Under the pieces are notes generated by a model. That model was not told where the DNA came from and did no database searches. It was given only the letters and a program-made list of their open reading frames with translations. This document shows, piece by piece, positions 1 through 7,966 of a stretch of 64,000 nucleotides of DNA (positions are counted from its first letter, which is position 1; each line of letters starts with the position of its first letter). The DNA is from Streptomyces filipinensis. Its GTDB lineage: Bacteria; Actinomycetota; Actinomycetes; Streptomycetales; Streptomycetaceae. Location: NCBI RefSeq assembly GCF_014649495.1, contig NZ_BMTD01000026.1, positions 41,449 through 105,448 of the forward strand. Reading direction: 5' to 3'. The position numbers and the translations under genes were made by a program.

Positions 1-907
1 CGCGGGCCGCCGAGATCTTCATCGACATGTCGGCGAGCATGAACTGGATGCCCTGGAAGTCGGCGATCGCCTTGCCGAACTGCTTGCGCTCCTGGACGTA
101 GCCCTTGGCGTAGTCGAGGGCGCCCTGGGCGACGCCGAGGGCCTGGGCCGCGATGGTGATGCGGGTGTGGTCCAGGGTCTTCATGGCGGTCGCGAAGCCG
201 GTGCCCTCCTCGCCGATCATGCGGTCGGCGGGGATGCGGACGTTGTCGAAGTAGACCTCGCGGGTCGGGGAGCCCTTGATGCCGAGCTTCTTCTCCGGGG
301 CGCCGAAGGAGACGCCCTCGTCGGACTTCTCGACGACGAAGGCGGAGATGCCCTTGGAGCGCTTGGAGGGGTCGGTGACGGCCATCACCGTGTAGTACTC
401 GGAGACGCCCGCGTTGGTGATCCAGCGCTTGACGCCGTTGAGGATCCAGTGGTCGCCGTCGCGGACCGCCTTGGTCTTCATGCCGGCCGCGTCCGAGCCC
501 GCCTCCGGCTCGGAGAGGCAGTACGAGAACATCGCGTCGCCCTTGGCGAGCGGGGTCAGGTACTTCTTCTTCAGCGCCTCGCCGCCGGAGAGGATCACCG
601 GGAGGGAGCCGAGCTTGTTCACGGCCGGGATCAGGGAGGAGGAGACGCAGGCGCGGGCCACTTCCTCGATCACGATGACCGTGGCGAGCGCGTCGGCGCC
701 GGCGCCGCCGTACTCCTCGGGGACGTGCACCGCGTGGAGGTCGCCTGCGACGAGGGCGTCGAGGGCCTCCTGCGGGAAGCGGGCCTCCTCGTCCACCGCC
801 GCGGCGAACGGCGCGATCTTCGCCTCGACCAGGGATCGGACGGCGTCCCGGAGCATGTCGTGCTCCTCGGACGGGCGGTACAGGTCGAAGTCAGCCGATC
901 CGGCCAC
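1..907 (-). CDS. Acyl-CoA dehydrogenase (3' end cut off by window edge)
   Basis: Reading the minus strand from a GTG at 907 gives an uninterrupted frame of 302 codons to the window edge. It starts VAGSADFDLYRPSEEHDMLR and contains the flavin/substrate signatures YCLSEPEAGSDAA and WITNAGVSEYYTV, typical of short/medium-chain acyl-CoA dehydrogenases that oxidise acyl-CoA to the 2-enoyl-CoA with FAD. The catalytic C-terminal helix lies outside the window. An in-frame stop lies just upstream of 907, and a GGAG element sits about 12 bases before this GTG. An AT-rich patch with a TTAC...GTAA dyad (948-961) lies upstream, a plausible operator. This looks like a primary-metabolism gene, unlike the long dehydrogenases of the lipopeptide cluster. 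Confidence 0.93.
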   Translation of the reverse strand, partial: MAGSADFDLYRPSEEHDMLRDAVRSLVEAKIAPFAAAVDEEARFPQEALDALVAGDLHAVHVPEEYGGAGADALATVIVIEEVARACVSSSLIPAVNKLGSLPVILSGGEALKKKYLTPLAKGDAMFSYCLSEPEAGSDAAGMKTKAVRDGDHWILNGVKRWITNAGVSEYYTVMAVTDPSKRSKGISAFVVEKSDEGVSFGAPEKKLGIKGSPTREVYFDNVRIPADRMIGEEGTGFATAMKTLDHTRITIAAQALGVAQGALDYAKGYVQERKQFGKAIADFQGIQFMLADMSMKISAAR

Positions 908-947
908 GGTCTCTCACGCTCCAAAGACGCAGTGATACTGACGCTAA

Positions 948-961
948 TTACCGTTAAGTAA
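948..961. promoter_or_regulatory. Candidate operator upstream of the acyl-CoA dehydrogenase
   Basis: TTACCGTTAAGTAA has TTAC/GTAA ends in an unusually AT-rich patch (about 940-975) between the dehydrogenase and the divergent UDP-glucose dehydrogenase. Its placement about 40 bases upstream of the dehydrogenase start suits a repressor operator or promoter. The regulator is unknown. Confidence 0.3.
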
Positions 962-1088
962 CTCAAATTTTAGAGGGCCGCCGGTAGGACGCCTACGTGA
1001 GCTACGCGACAGCGGGAAATTGCCCGGTGGACGGCCCGACTATGCTCAGGCACCGCACGTGAGAGTCCCCTAGCTGGAGCGCATCCCC

Positions 1089-2432
1089 ATGAGCCTGAAG
1101 ATCACCGTGATCGGCACCGGCTATCTCGGCGCCACGCACGCCGCGGCCATGGCCGAGCTGGGCTTCGAGGTGCTGGGGCTCGATGTCGTGCCCGAGAAGA
1201 TCGCGATGCTGGAGCGCGGCGAGACCCCGATGTACGAGCCGGGTCTGCAGGAGCTGCTGAGGAAGCACGTGGCGGGTTTCGAGGGCTCCACCGGGCGGTT
1301 GCGGTTCACCACGGACTGGGCGGAGGTCGGGGCCTTCGGCGATGTGCACTTCGTCTGTGTGAACACCCCGCAGAAGCACGGCGAGTACGCCTGCGACATG
1401 AGTTACGTCGACGCCGCGATCGCCTCGCTCGCCCCGCATCTGCACGGCCCGGCGCTGGTCGTCGGCAAGTCGACCGTGCCGGTGGGCTCCGCCGACCGGC
1501 TGGCCGGCTACCTCGCCGAGCACGCGCCGGCCGGCGCGGACGCCGAGCTGGCCTGGAACCCTGAGTTCCTGCGCGAGGGCTTCGCCGTCCAGGACACCCT
1601 GCACCCGGACCGGATCGTGGCGGGCGTGCGCAGTGAGCGGGCCGAGAAGCTGCTGCGTGAGGTGTACGCGACGCCGATCGGCGGGGGCACTCCGTTCGTG
1701 GTGACGGACTTCCCGACCGCCGAGCTGGTGAAGACGGCCGCGAACTCGTTCCTCGCCACGAAGATCTCCTTCATCAACGCGATGGCGGAGGTGTGCGAGG
1801 CCGGGGGCGGTGACGTGGCGAAGCTGGCGGAGGCCATCGGGCACGACGACCGGATCGGGGCCAAGTTCCTGCGCGCCGGGATCGGCTTCGGCGGCGGCTG
1901 TCTGCCCAAGGACATCCGGGCGTTCATGGCGCGGGCCGGTGAGCTGGGCGCGGACCAGGCGCTGACCTTCCTGCGCGAGATCGACTCCATCAACATGCGC
2001 CGTCGCGGGCAGATGGTGGAGATGACCCGGGAGGCGCTCGGCGGCGGGTCGTTCCTCGGCAAGCGGGTGGCGGTGCTCGGCGCCACGTTCAAGCCCGACT
2101 CGGACGACGTCCGTGACTCGCCCGCGCTGAACGTGGCCGGTCAGATCCACCTCCAGGGCGGTCAGGTCACCGTGTACGACCCGAAGGGCATGGACAACGC
2201 CCGGCGCGTCTTCCCGACGCTGGGGTACGCCGACTCGGCGCTGGAGGCGGCGCGGGGCGCCGATGTCGTCCTGCACCTCACCGAGTGGCGGGAGTTCCGT
2301 GAGCTGGACCCGGCGGCGCTCGGCGAGGTCGCCGCGGACCGGGTGATCCTGGACGGCCGCAACACGCTCGACCCGGAGCTGTGGCGCCGGGCGGGCTGGA
2401 CGTACCGGGCGATGGGGCGCCCGACGGCGTAG
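1089..2432 (+). CDS. UDP-glucose/GDP-mannose 6-dehydrogenase family protein
   Basis: The 447-residue protein oxidises a nucleotide sugar (most likely UDP-glucose) to the uronic acid with NAD. It begins MSLKITVIGTGYLGATHAA, a Rossmann GxGYxG motif. The middle has the conserved NPEFLREGFA segment and the helix-rich AANSFLATKISFINAMAEVCE. The catalytic cysteine lies in GFGGGCLPKD (Cys271), and the C-terminal NAD/UDP-binding domain has GATFKPDSDDVRDSPA. Length and motif order are normal, so it should be active. The product, probably UDP-glucuronate, feeds cell-wall or exopolysaccharide sugars. It stands alone, with a strong hairpin immediately downstream. Confidence 0.95.
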   Translation: MSLKITVIGTGYLGATHAAAMAELGFEVLGLDVVPEKIAMLERGETPMYEPGLQELLRKHVAGFEGSTGRLRFTTDWAEVGAFGDVHFVCVNTPQKHGEYACDMSYVDAAIASLAPHLHGPALVVGKSTVPVGSADRLAGYLAEHAPAGADAELAWNPEFLREGFAVQDTLHPDRIVAGVRSERAEKLLREVYATPIGGGTPFVVTDFPTAELVKTAANSFLATKISFINAMAEVCEAGGGDVAKLAEAIGHDDRIGAKFLRAGIGFGGGCLPKDIRAFMARAGELGADQALTFLREIDSINMRRRGQMVEMTREALGGGSFLGKRVAVLGATFKPDSDDVRDSPALNVAGQIHLQGGQVTVYDPKGMDNARRVFPTLGYADSALEAARGADVVLHLTEWREFRELDPAALGEVAADRVILDGRNTLDPELWRRAGWTYRAMGRPTA

Positions 2433-2442
2433 GCAGCAGGGT

Positions 2443-2483
2443 GACGCCGGTTCGGCCGAGGCTCAGTCGGCCGAACCGGCGTC
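2443..2483 (+). terminator. Strong hairpin terminator after UDP-glucose dehydrogenase
   Basis: Two perfectly complementary 17-base arms (2443-2459 and 2467-2483) flank a 7-base loop, starting 11 bases after the stop codon. There is no U-tract, as is common in Streptomyces. It lies between convergent genes and could work in both directions. Confidence 0.85.
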
Positions 2484-2536
2484 TTCCGGCATTCTGCACC
2501 ACCGGGCGCATGGGCGGCCGGTGAACTTCCTGTGTG

Positions 2537-3046
2537 TTACTTCTCCTTGGCCCGGTAACGGCGCATCTTCGCCCGCGCCCCGCACACCTGCATCGAGCAC
2601 CAGCGGCCGCGCCCGGCCGGGCTGCGGTCGTAGTACGCCCAGTGGCAGTCCTCGGCCTCGCAGGCCTTGAGCCGGCTCCAGGTGCCGGCGACGAGTGCCT
2701 CGGCGACGGCGGCGGCGACGCGGGAGAGCAGTGGTGCGGTGCCGGCGGGGGCGGCGATGCCCGCGGATCCGTCCTGCTGGTCGACGGCGAGATACAGGGG
2801 CGCCCGGGACAGCAGCTCGCCGAGCGGGGTCACCGGGCGGTGCGGCGGGTGCCCGGCGTGGGCGAGCAGTACGGCCCGCAGTGACTCCCGCAGTTCCCGT
2901 GTCTCCTCCAGTCCCTCTTCGGGGACCGCGAAGCGGCCGCGCCCCTTCTCCGTGTCGAGCGTGTCGGCGCCGGTCTCCAGGTCCAGCGTGTTGACCAGGG
3001 ACTCGACCAGCGCGAGGGCTCCGGGGGCGGCCGATCTCTCACTCAT
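2537..3046 (-). CDS. ABATE/CGNR zinc-finger domain regulator
   Basis: The 169-residue protein has an N-terminal ABATE-type ligand-binding domain (LVNTLDLETGADTLDT at about residues 16-31) and a C-terminal CGNR zinc finger at about 127-165. The finger shows CEAEDCHWAYYDRSP followed by WCSMQVCGARAKMRRYR, with all four zinc cysteines and the signature written CGAR instead of CGNR. The family is predicted to bind DNA as small-molecule-responsive regulators. It is transcribed divergently from the VOC gene at 3153, and the 100-bp gap holds two dyads (3081-3098 and 3105-3114) that are natural operator candidates. ATG at 3046 is the chosen start. Confidence 0.85.
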   Translation of the reverse strand: MSERSAAPGALALVESLVNTLDLETGADTLDTEKGRGRFAVPEEGLEETRELRESLRAVLLAHAGHPPHRPVTPLGELLSRAPLYLAVDQQDGSAGIAAPAGTAPLLSRVAAAVAEALVAGTWSRLKACEAEDCHWAYYDRSPAGRGRWCSMQVCGARAKMRRYRAKEK

Positions 3047-3080
3047 GCTTGCGACGTTACCGCCGATGCGGGAGCATGCA

Positions 3081-3114
3081 GTAACCGTTACCGGTTACTC
3101 GCCTTTACCGGTAA
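3081..3114. promoter_or_regulatory. Tandem GTAACC-type dyads between CGNR regulator and VOC gene
   Basis: 3081-3098 is a perfect dyad with 7-base arms (GTAACCG / CGGTTAC around TTAC). 3105-3114 is the palindrome TTACCGGTAA. Both share the core TTACCGG or its complement, so they read as two copies of one operator in the divergent promoter region. Binding by the neighbouring CGNR protein is an inference. Confidence 0.5.
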
Positions 3115-3152
3115 CCCGACAGGTGACCCGCGGGTGACCCCAGGAGGTAGTG

Positions 3153-3521
3153 ATGGCTCTCGCCAAGCTCGATGTCGTGGTGCTGGACTGTCCCGATCCC
3201 CGCGCGCTGGCCGGCTTCTACGCCTCGGTGCTGGGCGGCACGGTGGAGGAGGACCCGGAGGACGGCGAGTGGGTGGACCTGAAGGTGCCCGGCGGACCGG
3301 CGCTGGCCTTCCAGCGGGCGCCGGGGTACGTGGCGCCGAAGTGGCCGGCGCCGCAGGAGTCGCAGCAGTTCCACCTGGACCTGAGGGTGGCGGACCTGGA
3401 CGCGGCGGAGAAGGGGGTGCTGGAGCTGGGGGCCCGGCCCCTGGACGTGGAGGACCGCGAGCGGACCTTCCGGGTGTACGCCGATCCGGCGGGGCACCCG
3501 TTCTGTCTGTGCGCGTGCTGA
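3153..3521 (+). CDS. VOC (glyoxalase/bleomycin-resistance fold) protein
   Basis: The 122-residue single-domain protein starts MALAKLDVVVLDCPDPRALAGFYASVLG, the usual VOC opening, and ends with YADPAGHPFCLC, the second beta-alpha-beta-beta-beta half. Metal-ligand positions typical of the fold are visible (the DLRVAD strand and the GHPFCL motif). The substrate cannot be told from sequence; members include lyases, dioxygenases and drug-binding proteins. AGGAGG at 3142-3147 favours ATG 3153 over the GTG one codon earlier. Probably controlled by the divergent CGNR regulator. Confidence 0.85.
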   Translation: MALAKLDVVVLDCPDPRALAGFYASVLGGTVEEDPEDGEWVDLKVPGGPALAFQRAPGYVAPKWPAPQESQQFHLDLRVADLDAAEKGVLELGARPLDVEDRERTFRVYADPAGHPFCLCAC

Positions 3522-3544
3522 GCCGTCCCGGGGGGAGAGAGGCC

Positions 3545-4648
3545 CTAGGGGCCGTCCGGCTGGCCGGGTTGCGGCGGGGGCGGTTCGTGGCGGTGTTGCG
3601 CGGCGCGGGCGGTGGAGTGCGCGCTGCGCAGCACCCGTTGGACGTTGCCCCATGTCAGCAGGGACAGCTCGGTGTCGGACCAGCCGCGCCGGAGAAGTTC
3701 GGCGATCAGGTGGGGGTAGCGCGAGGCGTCGGCGAGGCCGCGGGGGTGCACGACTCCGGTGTCGTAGGTGCCGGACAGGCCCACGCAGTCCGGGCCGGCG
3801 ACGTCGCGGACGTGGTCGAGGTGGTCGGCGACGTCGTGGACCGTCGGCCCGGTCTGTTCGGCGGTCAGCGGCACCAGGCACAGGCCCCGCGCCGTGCCGA
3901 GCGCGGCGAGCAGCCCGTCGGGCAGGTTGGCCGGGTGCGGGCGCAGGGCGCGGGCGGCGGAGCGGGTGCACAGCACCGGGGTCCTGGAGAGCGCGAGGGT
4001 GCTCTCGACGGTGGCCGTGGCGGCGCCGGAGACGTCGGCGAGCACGCCGAGCCGGTTCATCTCGCGGACGACCTCCTCGCCGAACCGGTTCAGGCCCCGC
4101 TCGCCCGCCCAGGCCGTGCCCGTGAGGGTGAGCACGTGCAGGCCGAGGGCGCGCAGGGCGCGCAGCACGGCGAGGGAACCGTCGAGCGCGGTGGCCTGGG
4201 CGGGGCCCAGCACCACGGCGACCCGGCCGCAGTGGCGGGCGTCGATGATCTCCCCGGCGGTGTGCACCAGGCGCAGGCCCTCCGGGTGGGCGTCGATCAC
4301 CGAGCGCGCGAAGTCCAGCTGTTCCAGGGCCGCGGTCGTGGCGTGGTCGCCGCCGGTGGCCTCGGGCGGGTGCAGCGACCAGAACAGTGCGCCCACGTGG
4401 CCCTCGCGCAGCCGCGGTATGTCGGTGTCGACGGCGGGCTCGCCCAGCTCCAGGTCGTGCCGGGACAGACGCCGCAGGGCCGAGGGCAGTCCGCTGTAGC
4501 CGTCGGCGACCGGGTGGGCCGCGAGCAGGGCGTGGGCCTGCTCCAGGACGGCCGGGGAGCAGGGCGCCTGGGTTCCGGGGGTGTCCGGCAGGGTGTCGTC
4601 CGCACCGACCTCGGCCGTGGTGGCGCTGTCGGGCTGCAGGTCGGCCAT
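3545..4648 (-). CDS. Membrane dipeptidase (renal dipeptidase, M19 family)
   Basis: The 367-residue protein has the M19 pattern: ADGYSGLPSALRRLS near the N-terminus where the family has DGHNDLP, LREGHVGALFWSLH, the late DHLDHVRDVAGPDCVGLSG segment, and SLLTWGNVQRVLR at the C-terminus. The canonical first metal-site HxD (DGHND) reads DGYSG here, and the second-site GGD reads GLSGTYD, so zinc binding may be impaired compared with the paralogue at 6252-7448. ATG 4648 is preferred because GGAG lies 6 bases upstream. In the family these zinc enzymes cleave dipeptides including D-residues. This copy may be a degenerate or altered-specificity member. Confidence 0.8.
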   Translation of the reverse strand: MADLQPDSATTAEVGADDTLPDTPGTQAPCSPAVLEQAHALLAAHPVADGYSGLPSALRRLSRHDLELGEPAVDTDIPRLREGHVGALFWSLHPPEATGGDHATTAALEQLDFARSVIDAHPEGLRLVHTAGEIIDARHCGRVAVVLGPAQATALDGSLAVLRALRALGLHVLTLTGTAWAGERGLNRFGEEVVREMNRLGVLADVSGAATATVESTLALSRTPVLCTRSAARALRPHPANLPDGLLAALGTARGLCLVPLTAEQTGPTVHDVADHLDHVRDVAGPDCVGLSGTYDTGVVHPRGLADASRYPHLIAELLRRGWSDTELSLLTWGNVQRVLRSAHSTARAAQHRHEPPPPQPGQPDGP

Positions 4649-4754
4649 GGCGGGCTCCGTAGGTCGTGGGCTGCGTCGCTGGCGTACCGCCACGGTCGCA
4701 CGGAGCCGAGGGGGCCTTCCTGGTGAGTGGGGCGTTCGGGGGGTGGTGGCCCGC

Positions 4755-5114
4755 TCAGGCCTCGCGGGCCGTGCGGATCACCTCGTCCAGGGTCTCGCGG
4801 GAGCGCCGCAGGTCGGCGATCATGCGGTCGATGCGGTCGCGTTCGGCGGTGAGGTCGGCGACCAGCTTCGGGGTGGCGGTCGCGGCGGGGCCGCCGTCCC
4901 GGTCGCGCATGCAGGGCAGCAGCTGCCGGATCTTGTCGCTGTGCAGTCCGGCCGCGTACAGCTCCTGGATGCGGATGACCCGGTCGACGGCCGCGTCGGG
5001 GTAGTCGCGATGGCCGCCGGGGGTGCGCTCGCTGCTGAGCAGTTGCCGGGTCTCGTAGTAGCGCAGCGAGCGCTCGCTCACGCCGGTGCGCCGGGCCAGT
5101 TCACCGATCCGCAT
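4755..5114 (-). CDS. MerR-family transcriptional regulator
   Basis: The 119-residue protein begins MRIGELARRTGVSERSLRYYE, the MerR winged-helix signature, then continues TRQLLSSERTPGGHRDYP and a long C-terminal dimerisation helix (LVADLTAERDRIDRMIADLRRSRETL). No cysteine cluster for metal sensing is visible beyond a single Cys, so an organic or redox signal is more likely. It is divergent from the flavin oxidoreductase at 5173, and the gap holds a MerR-type spaced dyad (5134-5157). The start was placed at 5114, where the family consensus begins, rather than at an earlier possible start at 5156 that would overlap the dyad. Confidence 0.92.
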   Translation of the reverse strand: MRIGELARRTGVSERSLRYYETRQLLSSERTPGGHRDYPDAAVDRVIRIQELYAAGLHSDKIRQLLPCMRDRDGGPAATATPKLVADLTAERDRIDRMIADLRRSRETLDEVIRTAREA

Positions 5115-5133
5115 CTCCGCCTCCCGGGAAGGG

Positions 5134-5157
5134 CTTGAATCTGACATCAGTGTCAAG
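5134..5157. promoter_or_regulatory. MerR-type operator/promoter between MerR and flavin oxidoreductase genes
   Basis: CTTGA at one end and TCAAG at the other enclose an inner CTGAnnTCAG dyad. A TTGACA-like -35 can be read on the minus strand. Dyads of this size between overspaced promoter elements are the normal MerR target. It lies 16 bases upstream of the oxidoreductase start. Confidence 0.55.
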
Positions 5158-5172
5158 TTCTACCTTGCCGGC

Positions 5173-6312
5173 ATGACGCAGACAACGGACTTCCTGGCAC
5201 CGGCCCGGCTCGGCCGGCTCGCCCTGCCCAACCACCTGGTGATGGCCCCGCTGACCCGCAACCGTGCGGCGGCCGACGGCACCCCGACCCCGCTCATGGC
5301 CGCCCACTACGCCCAGCGCGCCTCGGCCGGCCTGATCGTCGCCGAGGGCTCGACGCCGAACGCCGTCGGGCAGACGTACCCGGACATCACCGCGATCCAC
5401 ACCGAGCGGCATGTGGCCGGCTGGCGCCAGGTCACCGACGCGGTGCGGGCGGCCGGCGGGCGGATGTACCTCCAGCTCCAGCACGGCGGCCGGGTCAGCC
5501 ATCCGGCGACCACGGGACTGACCCCGGTGGCACCCTCGCCGCTGCCGCTGCCGGAGACGATCTTCACGCCGGGCGGGCACCGGCCGGCCGTCGTGCCCCG
5601 CGCGATGACGGCGGACGACATCCGCGCCACGATCGCCGACTTCGCCGCCGCGGCCCGCCGGGCCGTCGCGGCGGGCTTCGAAGGGGTGGAGGTGCACTCG
5701 GCCAACGGGATGCTGCTGCACCAGTTCCTCGCGGACAACACCAACCGCCGGGAAGACGGCTACGGCGGCTCCGCGCGGCAGCGGGTGCGGTTCGCGGCGG
5801 AGGTGACCGAGGCGGTGGCGGACGCGATCGGCGCGGACCGGGTGGGCATCCGCGTCTCCCCCGCCTCCACCGTCAACGGCGTCCTGGAGGAGGACACCGA
5901 CGGCCTCTACGCCGCGCTCCTGGACCGTCTGAAGGGGCTGGACCTCGCCTATCTGCACCTGGTGCGCTCCGACCCGGCCAGCGGATGGTACCGGCGGATC
6001 CGCGCCGGCTGGCCCGGCGTCCTGATCGGCAACCCGGACCTGACCGACCTGACCGCCGAGGCCGTCGCCCGGGCCGCCCGCGGGATGCTGGCGGCCGGCG
6101 CCGACCTGGTGGCGCTGGGCCGGCCGTTCCTCGCCAACCCGGACCTGGTCGAGCGGCTGCGCCGTGGCGCACCCCTCAACCCGGTCCGGGACCGGTACTT
6201 CATGTACGTGGGCGGGGCGGAGGGCTACAACGACTACCCCGCCCTGGACGGTCAGACGGCGCCGGTGTCCAGTGACTCGATGGTGGCGAGGGACGGCGCC
6301 CGGGTCGCCTGA
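5173..6312 (+). CDS. Old-yellow-enzyme family NADH:flavin oxidoreductase
   Basis: The 379-residue TIM-barrel FMN enzyme reduces activated C=C bonds of enones or similar electrophiles. It shows LAPARLGRLALPNHLVMAPLTRNRA at the N-terminus, the LQLQHGGRVSH active-site stretch, GFEGVEVHSANGMLLHQFLADNTNRREDGYGGS (the substrate-carbonyl-binding region), and ALGRPFLANPDLVERL at the end. Length and motifs are typical. ATG 5173 follows the MerR-type operator closely, so induction by the divergent MerR protein is likely. Its 3' end overlaps the converging dipeptidase gene by 61 bases. Confidence 0.93.
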   Translation: MTQTTDFLAPARLGRLALPNHLVMAPLTRNRAAADGTPTPLMAAHYAQRASAGLIVAEGSTPNAVGQTYPDITAIHTERHVAGWRQVTDAVRAAGGRMYLQLQHGGRVSHPATTGLTPVAPSPLPLPETIFTPGGHRPAVVPRAMTADDIRATIADFAAAARRAVAAGFEGVEVHSANGMLLHQFLADNTNRREDGYGGSARQRVRFAAEVTEAVADAIGADRVGIRVSPASTVNGVLEEDTDGLYAALLDRLKGLDLAYLHLVRSDPASGWYRRIRAGWPGVLIGNPDLTDLTAEAVARAARGMLAAGADLVALGRPFLANPDLVERLRRGAPLNPVRDRYFMYVGGAEGYNDYPALDGQTAPVSSDSMVARDGARVA

Positions 6313-7448
6313 AGGCCGCGGGCCACGTCCTCGGCCGCGCCCAGCACCCGCACCGCGTTCTGCCAGGTCAGCTTGGCCAGGTCGGCCCTGGACCAGCCGC
6401 GGTCCAGCAGCTCGGCGAGCAGGTTCGGGTAGCCGGAGACGTCGTTCAGCCCGTCGGGGGTGAACGCGGTGCCGTCGTAGTCGCCGCCGATGCCCAGGTG
6501 GTCGATGCCGGCCACCTCGCGCATGTGGTCCAGGTGGTCCGCCACCGTCGTGACCGTGGCGACCGGACGCGGGGTGCGCTCCTCGAACTCGCGGTGCAGC
6601 TTCATCGCCTCGGCGCCGGTGTCGAGGTGGTGGAAGCCGTGGGCGCGCAGGTTCTCGTCGGCCGCGGCCGTCCAGTCGACGGCGGCCTGGAGCACGAACT
6701 TCGGCACGAACGTCACCATCGCCACGCCGCCGTTGGCGGGCAGCCGCTCCAGGACGTCGTCGGGGATGTTGCGCGGGTGGTCGCACACCGCGCGGGCGGA
6801 GGAGTGCGAGAAGACCACCGGCGCGGAGGTCGCGTCCAGCGCGTCCCGCATGGTCGTCGCCGCCACGTGCGAGAGGTCGACCAGCATGCCGAGCCGGTTC
6901 ATCTCACGGACGACCTCGCGGCCGAACGCGGTCAGGCCGCCGGCCTTCGGCTCGTCGGTCGCGGAGTCCGCCCAGTCCACGTTGGAGTTGTGGGTGAGCG
7001 TCATGTAGCGCACGCCGAGCGCGTACAGGCCGCGCAGGGCGCCGAGCGAGTTGGCGATGGAGTGGCCGCCCTCGGCACCCATCAGCGAGGCGATACGGCC
7101 GTCCCGGCGCGCCGCCTCCATGTCGGCGGCGGTCAGCGCGGGCGCCAGGTCCGCCGGGTAGCGGGCCAGCAGCCGCTGTACGCAGTCGATCTGCTCCAGC
7201 GTCGCCGCCACCGGCGCGGGCTGCTCGGCGGGCACGAACACCGACCAGTACTGCGCGCCGACGCCGCCCTCGCGCAGCCGCGGGAGGTCGGTGTGCAGCT
7301 GCGCGTTCTGGGGGACGGAGATGTCGAGCGCGTCGAGGTCGTAGCCGGCCTTCTTGCGCAGCGCCCACGGCAGGTCGTTGTGGCCGTCGACGACCGGGAA
7401 CTCGCGCAACAGCGCGCGGGCCTCGTCCAGGGAGGTCATCCGCGTCAC
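6252..7448 (-). CDS. Membrane dipeptidase (M19 family), canonical copy
   Basis: The 398-residue protein has all M19 landmarks: VVDGHNDLPWALR (first zinc ligands), REGGVGAQYWSVFVP, MGAEGGHSIANSLG, FSHSSARAVCDHPRN, GIDHLGIGGDYDG (second metal site) and LTWQNAVRVLGA. It hydrolyses dipeptides, often with D- or dehydro-residues. The GTG at 7448 overlaps the purE stop in a GTGA arrangement, suggesting translational coupling to purE. An ATG at 7439 is the alternative start. It is a paralogue of the gene at 3545-4648, which has lost several of these residues. Confidence 0.9.
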   Translation of the reverse strand: MTRMTSLDEARALLREFPVVDGHNDLPWALRKKAGYDLDALDISVPQNAQLHTDLPRLREGGVGAQYWSVFVPAEQPAPVAATLEQIDCVQRLLARYPADLAPALTAADMEAARRDGRIASLMGAEGGHSIANSLGALRGLYALGVRYMTLTHNSNVDWADSATDEPKAGGLTAFGREVVREMNRLGMLVDLSHVAATTMRDALDATSAPVVFSHSSARAVCDHPRNIPDDVLERLPANGGVAMVTFVPKFVLQAAVDWTAAADENLRAHGFHHLDTGAEAMKLHREFEERTPRPVATVTTVADHLDHMREVAGIDHLGIGGDYDGTAFTPDGLNDVSGYPNLLAELLDRGWSRADLAKLTWQNAVRVLGAAEDVARGLQATRAPSLATIESLDTGAV

Positions 7449-7966
7449 TTCCCGAAGCCGAAGTGGCCCTGGCCCTCGACCTTGGAGCGCAGCCGCTTGC
7501 CCTTCTCGGTGGCCTGGTCGTTCAGGTCCTGCTGGAAGTCGCGCATCCGGTGCAGCAGGTCCTCGTCGTGCGCGGCGAGCATGCGCGCCGCGAGGAGACC
7601 GGCGTTGCGGGCGCCGGCGACGGAGACGGTGGCGACCGGCACGCCGGCCGGCATCTGCACGATGGACAGCAGCGAGTCCATGCCGTCGAGGTACTTCAGC
7701 GGCACCGGCACGCCGATGACCGGCAGCGGGGTCACGGAGGCGAGCATGCCGGGCAGGTGGGCGGCCCCGCCCGCCCCGGCGATGATCACCTTCAGGCCGC
7801 GGTCGGCGGCCTGCTCGCCGTACGTGATCATCTCGCGGGGCATGCGGTGCGCGGAGACGACGTCGACCTCGTACGGGATCTCGAACTCGTCCAGGGCCTT
7901 GGCGGCGGCCTCCATGACGGGCCAGTCGGAGTCCGACCCCATGACGATGCCAACAACAGGGCTCAT
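7445..7966 (-). CDS. purE: N5-carboxyaminoimidazole ribonucleotide mutase
   Basis: The 173-residue class I PurE converts N5-CAIR to CAIR in purine synthesis. It begins MSPVVGIVMGSDSDWPVMEAA and contains VVSAHRMPREM (catalytic His), IIAGAGGAAHLPGMLA and PVIGVPV, all hallmarks. The ATG at 7966 overlaps the purK stop by four bases. Gene order purK-purE is the usual Streptomyces arrangement, and the following dipeptidase overlaps its stop. Confidence 0.97.
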   Translation of the reverse strand: MSPVVGIVMGSDSDWPVMEAAAKALDEFEIPYEVDVVSAHRMPREMITYGEQAADRGLKVIIAGAGGAAHLPGMLASVTPLPVIGVPVPLKYLDGMDSLLSIVQMPAGVPVATVSVAGARNAGLLAARMLAAHDEDLLHRMRDFQQDLNDQATEKGKRLRSKVEGQGHFGFGK

